From JBDRED01 sp043820025 [NCBI: Elusimicrobiota bacterium] (GTDB lineage: Bacteria; RUG730; JBDRED01), in contig JBDRED010000043.1 of assembly GCA_043820025.1 (NCBI GenBank), forward strand, positions 1 through 22,952: a stretch of DNA of 22,952 nucleotides, given 5' to 3'. This document shows, piece by piece, positions 7,932-15,729 of the stretch. Below the pieces are notes generated by a model. That model worked only from the letters and a program-made list of their open reading frames with translations, made no database searches and was not told the origin of the DNA. Both the position numbers and the translations under genes were made by a program. Every line of letters begins with the position of its first letter. Position 1 is the stretch's first letter.

Positions 7932-8813
7932 TTATTCGATATTTTGTATCTGTTCCCTGATCTTTTCTACTTCAACCTTGCCCTGCAATACAAGATTTTT
8001 TCCATTCATCTGACTAAGTTTATCTCCAAGCGTATTAAATTCTCTGGCCAGCTCTTGAATAATAAATCCTATCTTTTTTCCCACCGGGCCATTTTCATTT
8101 AACGCGCTTCGTAAATGCGTTATATGACTGCCTATTCTGACAAGCTCCTCTTCGTACCCGCCCTTAAATAACATCATGACAATATCTTTCTCCACTGTTC
8201 GCTCATCTGTCTTTAACTTTATATGGCGCTTCTTTAGCTCGCTTATTTTTTTTCTCACCTTTTTTTCAACTTCATGCTCTTCGGATTTTTGGACCCGCTC
8301 AAGCTGTTTAAATGTTCTATAAATTTTATCAACATAAGTCACAAACTTTTTCTTAAGCCTTGCGCCTTCGTTTTTTCTTGCTTCATGTAATTTCAAGACC
8401 GCTTGATTCATTACGCTGTTTATCTCTTTATCAGATACGTCAACATCCTTTTGCTCGCGCGTGTTCCAAATATACGGAACATGGAGCAGGTCCCTGAGAG
8501 CAACCATATCCTTCTTTCCCAACTCGCGGGCTATCTGAGAATATTCTTTAAAGCCTTGTATAAACGCTTTCTTATTTATCATCTGCTTTGCCTGTGTGTA
8601 TTTAAGTTCTTCCCATGATATATGCACGTCAACCTTACCCCTTAGAATATTTTTTTTAATACAGGCCCGCACCTTCTCTTCAAGCGTCAAATCCCGCATT
8701 GGGAGATGGACCATAATATCCAAAAACCTGCTGTTTATAGTTGTGATAGTAATATCCCATTTTCGCTTTTTATCCTTAATAATACTGTGCGCGCATCCTG
8801 TCATGCTAATCAT
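7932..8813 (-). CDS. yicC: YicC-family endoribonuclease
   Basis: A 293-residue YicC protein, the normal family length. Members form ring-like oligomers, and the E. coli protein is reported to act in degradation of a small RNA. The N-terminal YicC domain shows SMTGCAHS at the start, NSRFLDIMVHLP near 27-38 and LRGKVDVHISWE near 57-69. The C-terminal domain ends GKKIGFIIQELAREFNTLGDK and KVEVEKIREQIQNIE, both family hallmarks. The usual SMTGFG is SMTGCA here. The ATG at 8813 has GGGGGA 8 bases upstream, inside the last codons of the preceding gene, giving an 8-base overlap. Confidence 0.93.
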   Translation of the reverse strand: MISMTGCAHSIIKDKKRKWDITITTINSRFLDIMVHLPMRDLTLEEKVRACIKKNILRGKVDVHISWEELKYTQAKQMINKKAFIQGFKEYSQIARELGKKDMVALRDLLHVPYIWNTREQKDVDVSDKEINSVMNQAVLKLHEARKNEGARLKKKFVTYVDKIYRTFKQLERVQKSEEHEVEKKVRKKISELKKRHIKLKTDERTVEKDIVMMLFKGGYEEELVRIGSHITHLRSALNENGPVGKKIGFIIQELAREFNTLGDKLSQMNGKNLVLQGKVEVEKIREQIQNIE

Positions 8814-9609
8814 TTATACAATCCCCCTTAATATTTCTTATTATAATTCGTGTCAGATTCTGTCTCGCTTTTAAACAATTCTTATACAAAACTGCGCATC
8901 TATATAAGTCCAATACCGACGCGCCTTTATCCGATAATTCGCGAAACGTGTGAAACAATCCCTTTCTTTTAAAACAAACCGGCAAAAGTTCAGTCATAGG
9001 AAACACAAAAAAGTAATCATCAGATATTCCTTTAAGGATACTAAAGGATACATTGTGTTGTCTACAAAAAAGAGCCGCGTGCCAGGATTCCATATCAACT
9101 AAACACGCTTCTTGAAAACTATTTTTTATATCAGTTTTCAAATTCTTATCTGCTAAGCCATTAGTTGTGACAATAGCGTTTCTATAATTTAGTTTCCTAA
9201 TGGTTCTTTTCTTACTGGGACACTCCTCCCCGCCGCTAAATACACCCTCGAGGAATATCCCCATTTCACTTACAGGAATACTCCCTTGGTCATTTATTAC
9301 CTTACAAGGCATGACACAATCGCCGACATTTAGCTGAGGCACGACAGCGCCGGCCAAACCGATAAAGACAATGTGTATATTTTCCGGCAGAGCATTCAAT
9401 ATAATTGATAAATTCTTAACTACCTTATTCTTTCCAACGCCCATACAGCCTGTATAAACAATTGTATTATTAATTTCGTAGGATTCTAAAAATATTTTCT
9501 TTTCCGGTATAATATTTTTACTGTTTTGGGAAAGTTTTTTTAGGTTTTTGGAAATATCTTTCATTTCCCATTTCATTGCAGATAACAAGACTAGTGTTTT
9601 GTGTTTCAT
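8806..9609 (-). CDS. Phosphorylase-superfamily (nucleosidase-like) protein with in-frame repeat insertion
   Basis: A 267-residue protein of the purine/uridine phosphorylase superfamily, which cleaves N-glycosidic bonds of nucleosides or related compounds. The N-terminus (TLVLLSAMKWEM) resembles the first strand of the nucleosidase fold. IVYTGCMGVGKNKV and IVFIGLAGAVVPQLNVGDCVMP follow the pattern of MTA/SAH-nucleosidase-like proteins, and CLVDMES (near residue 170) is the conserved DMES nucleoside-binding motif. Overall it looks closest to hopanoid-associated or futalosine-hydrolase-like branches, but the substrate cannot be decided. Residues 117-132 (GIFLEGVFSGGEECPS) are encoded by a palindromic repeat that also occurs free at 9794-9832. 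No strong ribosome site precedes the ATG. It overlaps yicC by 8 bases. Confidence 0.8.
   Translation of the reverse strand: MKHKTLVLLSAMKWEMKDISKNLKKLSQNSKNIIPEKKIFLESYEINNTIVYTGCMGVGKNKVVKNLSIILNALPENIHIVFIGLAGAVVPQLNVGDCVMPCKVINDQGSIPVSEMGIFLEGVFSGGEECPSKKRTIRKLNYRNAIVTTNGLADKNLKTDIKNSFQEACLVDMESWHAALFCRQHNVSFSILKGISDDYFFVFPMTELLPVCFKRKGLFHTFRELSDKGASVLDLYRCAVLYKNCLKARQNLTRIIIRNIKGDCIND
9216..9261 (-). repeat. Family-2 palindromic element inserted in frame in the phosphorylase-superfamily gene
   Basis: On the plus strand it begins GGGACACTCCTC, continues through CTAAATACACCCT and ends GAGGAATATCCCC. The intergenic element at 9794-9832 has the same order (GGGGACACTCCTC, TAAATAAACCCT, GATGAATGTCCCC) but lacks about 7 bases in the middle. 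The termini are inverted repeats of each other. It encodes GIFLEGVFSGGEECPS without a stop in the frame used. Confidence 0.8.
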
Positions 9610-9645
9610 AAATATTTACTTGTCTTTCCTGTGCTCCCTCTGTCT

Positions 9646-9663
9646 TTCCTGCGTAGGCAGGAA
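9646..9663. repeat. dRS3-like hairpin TTCCTGC-GTAG-GCAGGAA
   Basis: A perfect 7-bp stem with a 4-base loop, the same hairpin type as the left arm at 6294-6321. The outer TGTCTTTCCTG is also found once more at 9621-9631, so a second, truncated copy may lie beside it. It is part of a 250-base gap (9610-9859) that holds repeats and no gene. Confidence 0.65.
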
Positions 9664-9667
9664 TCCC

Positions 9668-9764
9668 TTGCCGGACACGGTTTGTCACCCCCCTCACCCT
9701 AACCCTCTCCCCACAGGGGCGAGGGAATAATAAATTCCTAATTGCCGGACAGGGTTTGTCACCC
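9668..9764. repeat. Direct repeat pair TTGCCGGACA(C/G)GGTTTGTCACCC
   Basis: Copies at 9668-9690 and 9742-9764 differ at one base over 23. A related sequence (TTGCCGGATGGGGTTTTCA) begins near 22754, in the gap before the giant gene, so this is a dispersed motif. Between the two copies lies the hairpin at 9703-9725. Confidence 0.7.
9703..9725. repeat. Hairpin CCCTCTCCCC-ACA-GGGGCGAGGG
   Basis: A 10-bp stem with one mismatch, preceded by CCCCTCACCCTAA. This is the recognisable form of a GC-rich dispersed repeat seen in many bacterial genomes. It is bracketed by the TTGCCGG direct repeats. A possible relative sits at 5817-5838. Confidence 0.65.
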
Positions 9765-9793
9765 TAAATAAAGAACTGAATTATTTATCTTTT

Positions 9794-9832
9794 GGGGACA
9801 CTCCTCTAAATAAACCCTTGATGAATGTCCCC
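9794..9832. repeat. Family-2 palindromic element, intergenic copy
   Basis: GGGGACACTCCTC at the left end and GATGAATGTCCCC at the right end are inverted repeats with few mismatches, enclosing TAAATAAACCCTT. It lies just downstream of eno (stop at 9860) on that gene's strand and is homologous to the copy inside the phosphorylase-superfamily gene at 9216-9261. No T-run follows, so it does not look like an intrinsic terminator. Confidence 0.75.
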
Positions 9833-9859
9833 AATCAACTGCCTGCAATGACGTATGCT

Positions 9860-11165
<1,306 letters not shown>

Positions 11166-11166
11166 T

Positions 11167-11187
11167 TACTCGTTACGCGTTATGCGT
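11167..11187. repeat. Three tandem heptamers, consensus TACGCGT
   Basis: TACTCGT, TACGCGT and TATGCGT follow one another directly upstream of the enolase ribosome site. They form one of two heptamer arrays in the 110-base gap between eno and the phosphohexomutase. Short heptamer arrays of this kind resemble the STRR sequences known from cyanobacteria. Confidence 0.55.
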
Positions 11188-11233
11188 CGTGCGCATTTTG
11201 TATTTATAAATTATTTCTTCTCCTGATCTTCCT

Positions 11234-11261
11234 TTCTGACTTCTGACTCCTGACTTCTGAC
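11234..11261. repeat. Four tandem heptamers TTCTGAC
   Basis: TTCTGAC, TTCTGAC, TCCTGAC and TTCTGAC in a row, ending 2 bases before the stop codon of the phosphohexomutase. The period is exactly 7 and one unit has a single change. It is unrelated in sequence to the other heptamer array 47 bases away. Confidence 0.7.
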
Positions 11262-11263
11262 TT

Positions 11264-12718
11264 CTATTTATATATTATCTCTTTTCCTGCTTTTAGTAAT
11301 TTACTTAATCCCTGCTTGGAGCGAGATTCAATATAACATCTTACTATAGGCTCTGTGCCTGAAAGCCTTATCCCTAACCAATCTCCATTTTCGCACTCAA
11401 CCTTAAATCCGTCTAACCTGTTCACTTTTTTAACCTTATTACCCGCAATAACGCTAGGTTCAAATGTCATAAGCCTTTCTCTTAGCGAGTCCATTACCGT
11501 TTGATCCAGCCTTAGATTTGTTCTTTCTGAATAAAAGATTCCTACCTCTTTTTGAAGATCATTAAGAATTTTTTTAATACTCTTTTTTTCCATTGCAGCC
11601 ATCTCAACTGCCAAAAGACACGCTACTATTCCATCCTTTTCCGGAACATGGCCTTTTATTGTAAGCCCGCCGCTTTCCTCGCCTCCTATTACCAACGACT
11701 CCTTAACCAATATATCGCCGATATACTTAAACCCTACAGGCGTTTCACGAAGCTCAAGTCCCCATTTCCCGGCAACAGCGTCTATAAATGATGATGTCAT
11801 AACACTTCGCGCAATAATACCTTTCCATTTCCGCGTCTTAGCAAGATGATTAGCTAAAAGCGCGATTACCTCATTAGCAGAAATATAAGACCCATCGCTG
11901 TCAATAATCCCAAATCTGTCAGCGTCGCCATCGCTTGCTATTCCCAGTCTAAATTTTTTGGATTTTACCATCTTAATAATTTCAGTTAAATAAACCTCAG
12001 CAGGTTCCGGATGGTGGCCGCCAAACATACAGTCGCGGTTTTCATGCACAATAGCGTACGGGATTTTATGTTGTTTTAGTATTTCACCGAGATATCCCCG
12101 CCCTGCGCCGTGCATAACATCAACAGCAATTTTTATTTTTGATTTTCTTATAGCGTCAAAATTTATGAGCTGTGACACGCGTTTTAAGTATGTCTTCTTA
12201 AATGACCTGACAATTATCATTTTTTTCTTAACAGCTTCATTAAATGGAACTCTGTTTATTCTTGATGTATCGTTCTGTATTTCATTACAATTTATTTCTA
12301 TCTGTTTTGTTGTTTCAGGAAGCGCCGGCCCTCCCCATGCAGGTGAAAACTTGAGTCCGCTATACATATACGGATTATGGGAAGCTGTAATATTTATTCC
12401 GCCGCGCGCTTTTTTTCTTATTATTTCATACGCAATGGTTGGGGTTGGAACATCTTCACTGCTATAACTTACCTTAAAACCATTTGCGGCAAACACCTCG
12501 CTCGCAGCTTTAGCAAAGTCCTCTGACATAAACCGCGTGTCATATCCAACAATTATTTCACCCCTCGTGTCTCCGTAGTGGACAGTCCCGCATGCGGGGA
12601 CTGTCTCCTGTAAACCTATCAAATAATCGCAGATTGCCTGCGCAGCGCAATACACGCGGTCATAAGTAAAACCTTTTGCTATTATATCACGCCAGCCTGA
12701 CGTGCCAAATTTAATCAT
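11264..12718 (-). CDS. Phosphoglucomutase/phosphomannomutase with in-frame palindromic insertion
   Basis: An alpha-D-phosphohexomutase of 484 residues, moving phosphate between C6 and C1 of glucose or mannose for glycogen, envelope and nucleotide-sugar supply. Signatures in order: FGTSGWRDI (4-12), the catalytic phosphoserine loop TASHNP (Ser113), the metal loop DGDADRFG, the sugar-specificity loop GEESGG and the phosphate-binding RLSGTEPIVRCY near the C-terminus. The ATG at 12718 is chosen because GGAGG lies 4 bases before it and MIKFGTSGWRDI is the family N-terminus; the open frame extends to 12868 only through a repeat. Residues ~38-46 (ETVPACGTV), between the first helix and IIVGYDTR, are encoded by a family-1 palindrome. 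Whether glucose or mannose is preferred cannot be told. Confidence 0.94.
   Translation of the reverse strand: MIKFGTSGWRDIIAKGFTYDRVYCAAQAICDYLIGLQETVPACGTVHYGDTRGEIIVGYDTRFMSEDFAKAASEVFAANGFKVSYSSEDVPTPTIAYEIIRKKARGGINITASHNPYMYSGLKFSPAWGGPALPETTKQIEINCNEIQNDTSRINRVPFNEAVKKKMIIVRSFKKTYLKRVSQLINFDAIRKSKIKIAVDVMHGAGRGYLGEILKQHKIPYAIVHENRDCMFGGHHPEPAEVYLTEIIKMVKSKKFRLGIASDGDADRFGIIDSDGSYISANEVIALLANHLAKTRKWKGIIARSVMTSSFIDAVAGKWGLELRETPVGFKYIGDILVKESLVIGGEESGGLTIKGHVPEKDGIVACLLAVEMAAMEKKSIKKILNDLQKEVGIFYSERTNLRLDQTVMDSLRERLMTFEPSVIAGNKVKKVNRLDGFKVECENGDWLGIRLSGTEPIVRCYIESRSKQGLSKLLKAGKEIIYK
12579..12608 (-). repeat. Family-1 palindromic element, in frame inside the phosphohexomutase gene
   Basis: TGGACAGTCCC-GCATGC-GGGGACTGTCTCC: the inner 9-base arms pair, with the outer bases drifted. 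It encodes ETVPACGTV in the same reading frame as the two copies in priA. It falls between two core elements of the enzyme's first domain. Confidence 0.85.
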
Positions 12719-12720
12719 AG

Positions 12721-12727
12721 TTCCTCC
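12721..12727 (-). promoter_or_regulatory. Ribosome binding site fixing the phosphohexomutase start
   Basis: GGAGGAA on the minus strand lies just before the ATG at 12718. It rules out the longer open frame, whose first ~50 residues would come from the intergenic palindrome at 12739-12769 and flanks. Confidence 0.8.
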
Positions 12728-12738
12728 AAGAATTAAAA

Positions 12739-12769
12739 GGGGACAGTCCCGCATACGGGGACTGTCCCC
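12739..12769. repeat. Family-1 palindromic element, intergenic copy between priA and the phosphohexomutase gene
   Basis: GGGGACAGTCCC-GCATAC-GGGGACTGTCCCC, the most intact copy in the window, followed on the plus strand by GGTGAACCT, which is shared with the copy at 12930. It fills part of the 121-base gap. No T-run follows on the minus strand. Confidence 0.85.
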
Positions 12770-12839
12770 GGTGAACCTCTCAGTAATATCTACATAAGTT
12801 ATTATTATAATAAATACAGAGAAAATTTCATCATTTTTT

Positions 12840-15011
12840 TTACAGCATGCTGACAGGATCAACATCAATGTTCATATGCATACCTTTTGACAGGCGATAG
12901 GATTTAATGATATTTATCCAAACTTCAGAAGGGACAGTCCCAAATGCGGGGACTGTCCCCGGTGAAACTTCTTTCACCACTATATGCCATCTGTGATTGT
13001 TATATAATTTTTTAATTGCTGACTGAAACGGCCCCATTAAAATTATCCCTCTTTCCTTGAAATCTGTATCATTTCTTAATCTATCAGCTAACTCTTCACA
13101 AGCCTTAAATACCTTATCCTCATCAGGCCCTCTTAATGTTATAGAAATAAGCCTGGAAAAAGGCGGATAAAAAAGATCCTTTCTCCATTTTAATTCTTTT
13201 TCATAAAATGCTTCGTAATTATATTCCCTCATCGCGTTAACAGAATAATGATTAGGATAATATGTCTGAATAATAACCTCTCCTTGTTTTTCGCGCCTGC
13301 CGCTTCTGCCTGCAACCTGCATAAGAAGCGAAAATGTCCTCTCTGTCGCTCTAAAATCAGGAATATTTAACGCTGTGTCAGCCGAGATAACGCCAACGAG
13401 CGAAACAAGAGGAAAATCAAAACCTTTCGCAACAAGCTGTGTGCCTAATAAAATATCATACTTATGATTTTTAAAGTCATTATAAATATCCTCTATATGA
13501 TTTTTTTTATTTGTTACATCTGTATCCAGCCTTGCTATTCGCGCTGACGGAAACAGCCTCACAAGCTCCTTTTCCACCCTCTGCACACCTGCGCCATACT
13601 GCTTAATTGCCGCGCTTGAGCATTTAGGGCATACACTTGGCTTATCCGACGAGTATCCGCAATAATGGCATAAGAGCTTATTATTATCGCTATGCATAAC
13701 AAGCGCAAGGTCGCAGTGAGGACAACGCAAAACATGTCCGCACTGCCTGCAGAAAATATATGTCGCAAAGCCGCGGCGATTAAGAAAAAGTATAATCTGT
13801 TCGTTTAATTCTAAACATTTTTTTATTGAAGCTTGGAGCATTCGTGAGATCATACTAAAATTTCTCGCTTCGTATTCCTTTCTAAGATCGATTATGTGGA
13901 TATTATTAGAAGTTAAAGCTGCTTTATCATAATTAACTAGTTTTCCGTCATTCTGAGGGCTGCTGCCCGAAGAATCTCCGTAAGAGGTTAATTCACTCGA
14001 AGATCCTTCGCTTCGCTCAGGATGACGACCTCTCTCCCCATACACCTTATTCGGCAGAGTCAATAAATCATACTCGCCCTGCTTCTGTCTATACCATGTT
14101 TCAATCCTCGGAGTAGCGCTGCCTGCAAGATACACGGCATTATGATATTTTGCTCTCCACTGCCCGATTATCCTGGCATCATACGCAGGTTTTGTATCCT
14201 GCTTATATGTATCCTCCTGCTCTTCATCAACCACAATAATTCCAATATCAGAAAACGGAGCAAAAACAGCAGACCTGGCGCCCACAATAATATCTACTTC
14301 TCCGGCCTGCGCTTTCTGCCAAATAATAAATTTTTCTCTATCAGTAATCTTGCTGTGCCACACAGCTACCCTATCGCCAAATCTCGACTCAAGCCAGCTT
14401 ACAGCCTGGGGCGTAAGCGCTATTTCAGGCACTAGATAAATCGCTTTTTTACCTTTATCTAAGACTTCCTTGATCGCATTATGATAAACCTCTGTCTTGC
14501 CGCTGCCTGCAATCCCATATAAAAGAAAGGATTTATATTTCTCTGTGTAGAGCGCTGATTTGATTTGTTTTATTACAGCGGCCTGTTCGGTTGTCGGATT
14601 ATGAAAAGGGATATTGATAACTGATTTTTCTATACCATCTTTTTTATTTTTCTTTACTGCGAATTTTTTTGGTGTGATTCCCCATAGAGCCTCGCCTAGA
14701 GAACAGAGATAATAAGCTTCAATCCATTTAGCAAGGCTTAACAACTCGTCATTTATGATTGGCTGTTTATCAAGGATATCTTTAATAGGTTTTAATTTAG
14801 ATGTATCGCCTTCTACAATATCGACTATAAAGCCTATCTTATATCCATCTGCGCCAAATGGAACGCGCGCGCGTTTGCCGATTATCGCAAGAGCGTCTTC
14901 AGAGGGGACAGTCCCGCATGCCGGGACTGTCGCCGGGGAATATTCCGGCAGAGCATACTCGAAGAGCGTATTCATTGGTAATGGTAATGCGATTTTTACG
15001 ATTTGTGGCAT
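12840..15011 (-). CDS. priA: Primosomal helicase PriA carrying three repeat-derived insertions
   Basis: Superfamily-2 helicase that restarts stalled replication forks by loading the replicative helicase. Of 723 residues, the N-terminal ~110 form the 3'-DNA-end binding domain. The helicase core has GIAGSGKTEVY (166-176), YLVPEIALTPQ (192-202), motif II VDEEQ (261-265, usually DEEH) and LAGSATPR. An eight-cysteine zinc region (CRQCGHVLRCPHC, LLCHYCGY, CPKC) follows, then LGTQLVAKGFDFP and QVAGRSGR. Three stretches are not family sequence: residues ~27-38 (ATVPACGTVPSE) and ~683-696 (SPGTVPAFGTVPSE) come from family-1 palindromes, and ~329-357 (HPERSEGSSSE... to ...NDGK) from an 82-bp REPIN-like element. 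All are in frame and avoid the motifs. The start has GAAGGAA upstream. The gene lies directly downstream of the RAYT module. Confidence 0.96.
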   Translation of the reverse strand: MPQIVKIALPLPMNTLFEYALPEYSPATVPACGTVPSEDALAIIGKRARVPFGADGYKIGFIVDIVEGDTSKLKPIKDILDKQPIINDELLSLAKWIEAYYLCSLGEALWGITPKKFAVKKNKKDGIEKSVINIPFHNPTTEQAAVIKQIKSALYTEKYKSFLLYGIAGSGKTEVYHNAIKEVLDKGKKAIYLVPEIALTPQAVSWLESRFGDRVAVWHSKITDREKFIIWQKAQAGEVDIIVGARSAVFAPFSDIGIIVVDEEQEDTYKQDTKPAYDARIIGQWRAKYHNAVYLAGSATPRIETWYRQKQGEYDLLTLPNKVYGERGRHPERSEGSSSELTSYGDSSGSSPQNDGKLVNYDKAALTSNNIHIIDLRKEYEARNFSMISRMLQASIKKCLELNEQIILFLNRRGFATYIFCRQCGHVLRCPHCDLALVMHSDNNKLLCHYCGYSSDKPSVCPKCSSAAIKQYGAGVQRVEKELVRLFPSARIARLDTDVTNKKNHIEDIYNDFKNHKYDILLGTQLVAKGFDFPLVSLVGVISADTALNIPDFRATERTFSLLMQVAGRSGRREKQGEVIIQTYYPNHYSVNAMREYNYEAFYEKELKWRKDLFYPPFSRLISITLRGPDEDKVFKACEELADRLRNDTDFKERGIILMGPFQSAIKKLYNNHRWHIVVKEVSPGTVPAFGTVPSEVWINIIKSYRLSKGMHMNIDVDPVSML
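12930..12960 (-). repeat. Family-1 palindromic element, in frame near the 3' end of priA
   Basis: AGGGACAGTCCC-AAATGC-GGGGACTGTCCCC, followed on the plus strand by GGTGAAACT as in the intergenic copy. It encodes PGTVPAFGTVP in the PriA C-terminal domain. Confidence 0.85.
13946..14027 (-). repeat. REPIN-like element of 82 bp, in frame in the middle of priA
   Basis: The ends are inverted: CGTCATTCTGAG on the left and CTCAGGATGACG on the right. The left part folds through GGGC-TGCT-GCCC and the right through ATCCTTCGCTTCGCTCAGGAT. The coding-strand version, CATCCTGAGCGAAGCGAAGG, is a very common dispersed bacterial repeat. It encodes HPERSEGSSSE and SGSSPQNDG between the helicase motif region and the zinc-binding region. 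Confidence 0.85.
14904..14934 (-). repeat. Family-1 palindromic element, in frame near the 5' end of priA
   Basis: GGGGACAGTCCC-GCATGC-CGGGACTGTCGCC with a few drifted bases in the right arm. It encodes ATVPACGTVPS in the N-terminal DNA-binding domain. Confidence 0.85.
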
Positions 15012-15031
15012 AAGATAAATTCCTTCGTTTG

Positions 15032-15123
15032 CGGGGCCTGAAGGCCCCGGGCTACATCGTTTGAGTTTAAATACATCGTTTTTCTCTTCTCTCTCGTTGT
15101 AGCCCGGGGGCTTCAGCCCCCGG
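15032..15123. repeat. REPIN copy 1, downstream flank of the RAYT gene
   Basis: Two REPs in opposite orientation: arm a (15032-15056) has GGGGCC-TGAA-GGCCCC followed by GGGCTACA; arm b (15098-15123) has TGTAGCCC followed by GGGGGC-TTCA-GCCCCC. The ~42-base middle contains TACATCGTTT twice and a pyrimidine run. From GGGGCCTG to the final CCGG it is identical to copy 2 at 15619-15712. Arm b overlaps the RAYT stop codon. Confidence 0.92.
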
Positions 15124-15598
15124 TATTTAAAATATCATCAATATTATAATCTATCGATCCTAAATACTTGTAATCTTTAAAATCTGTAACAATATTTTTA
15201 CGGACTGGATTATTTAAAACATACCTAACATGCGTTGTTAAATCATCTTCTTTTCTATGAATATAATCATAAAAACTTTCCTGCAAACCATATCCAGTCT
15301 CTTTTTTTAAATAAAAACTACTCCTTTGTTTAAATAACCTAATCGCTTCTAATATATTACTGTGTACTGTCCCCTCAATAATAAAATGAATGTGATTCGG
15401 CATAAACACATATATATAGTTTATAATATTTTCTTTTTTAATTTCTTCTTTCAGAAAATTCACTACATTAATAATTATTTCATTTTTATTAAAAATTATT
15501 TTTCTTTGGTCTGAACATATTGTCACAGTTAGACGAACATTACCTTTGTAATTGTTCTCATTTAATCTATGTTTTTTTCGTTTAATTATTTTTTTCAT
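15113..15598 (-). CDS. REP-associated tyrosine transposase (RAYT, Y1/IS200-like)
   Basis: A 161-residue single-strand HUH nuclease of the Y1 transposase family, which in studied cases binds and cuts REP hairpins. The HUH motif is in FMPNHIHFII (His69 and His71). The N-terminal KKHRLNENNYKGNVRLTVTICSDQRKIIF and the C-terminal FYDYIHRKEDDLTTHVRYVLNNPVRKNIV match RAYT-type proteins. Tyr96, 110, 112 and 126 are candidates for the nucleophile; I cannot assign it by eye. Length is normal and there is no frameshift, so it may be active. Two identical REPINs flank it, and its last codons (ACC GGG GGC TGA) lie inside the downstream REP, whose hairpin loop TGAA supplies the stop. Only a weak ribosome site precedes the ATG. 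Confidence 0.92.
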   Translation of the reverse strand: MKKIIKRKKHRLNENNYKGNVRLTVTICSDQRKIIFNKNEIIINVVNFLKEEIKKENIINYIYVFMPNHIHFIIEGTVHSNILEAIRLFKQRSSFYLKKETGYGLQESFYDYIHRKEDDLTTHVRYVLNNPVRKNIVTDFKDYKYLGSIDYNIDDILNTGG

Positions 15599-15618
15599 AG
15601 TTTACTTCGTTTGTGTTT

Positions 15619-15712
15619 CCGGGGCCTGAAGGCCCCGGGCTACATCGTTTGAGTTTAAATACATCGTTTTTCTCTTCTCTCTCGTTGTAGCCCGGGGGCT
15701 TCAGCCCCCGGG
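15619..15712. repeat. REPIN copy 2, upstream flank of the RAYT gene
   Basis: Same structure and orientation as copy 1: CCGGGGCC-TGAA-GGCCCCGG, GGGCTACA, the spacer with TACATCGTTT twice, then TGTAGCCC and GGGGGC-TTCA-GCCCCC. It starts 21 bases before the RAYT start codon and is preceded by TTCGTTTGTGTTTC, which is repeated before copy 3. Confidence 0.92.
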
Positions 15713-15729
15713 TTGTTTCGTTTGTGTTT

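Noticed and set aside
9548-9730. Plus-strand open frame ending in PHPNPLPTGARE
   Set aside because: It is the antisense of the phosphorylase-superfamily gene start plus translated repeats; this peptide is a common artefact of the CCCTCTCCCC element.
12719-12868. N-terminal extension of the phosphohexomutase frame up to 12868
   Set aside because: A strong ribosome site lies before the ATG at 12718, the family N-terminus begins there, and the extension is largely a palindromic repeat.
15359-15380. Possible family-1 half element inside the RAYT gene (ACTGTCCCC on the plus strand, read as EGTVHS)
   Set aside because: Only nine bases match, there is no second arm, and the RAYT protein has normal length without an added loop.
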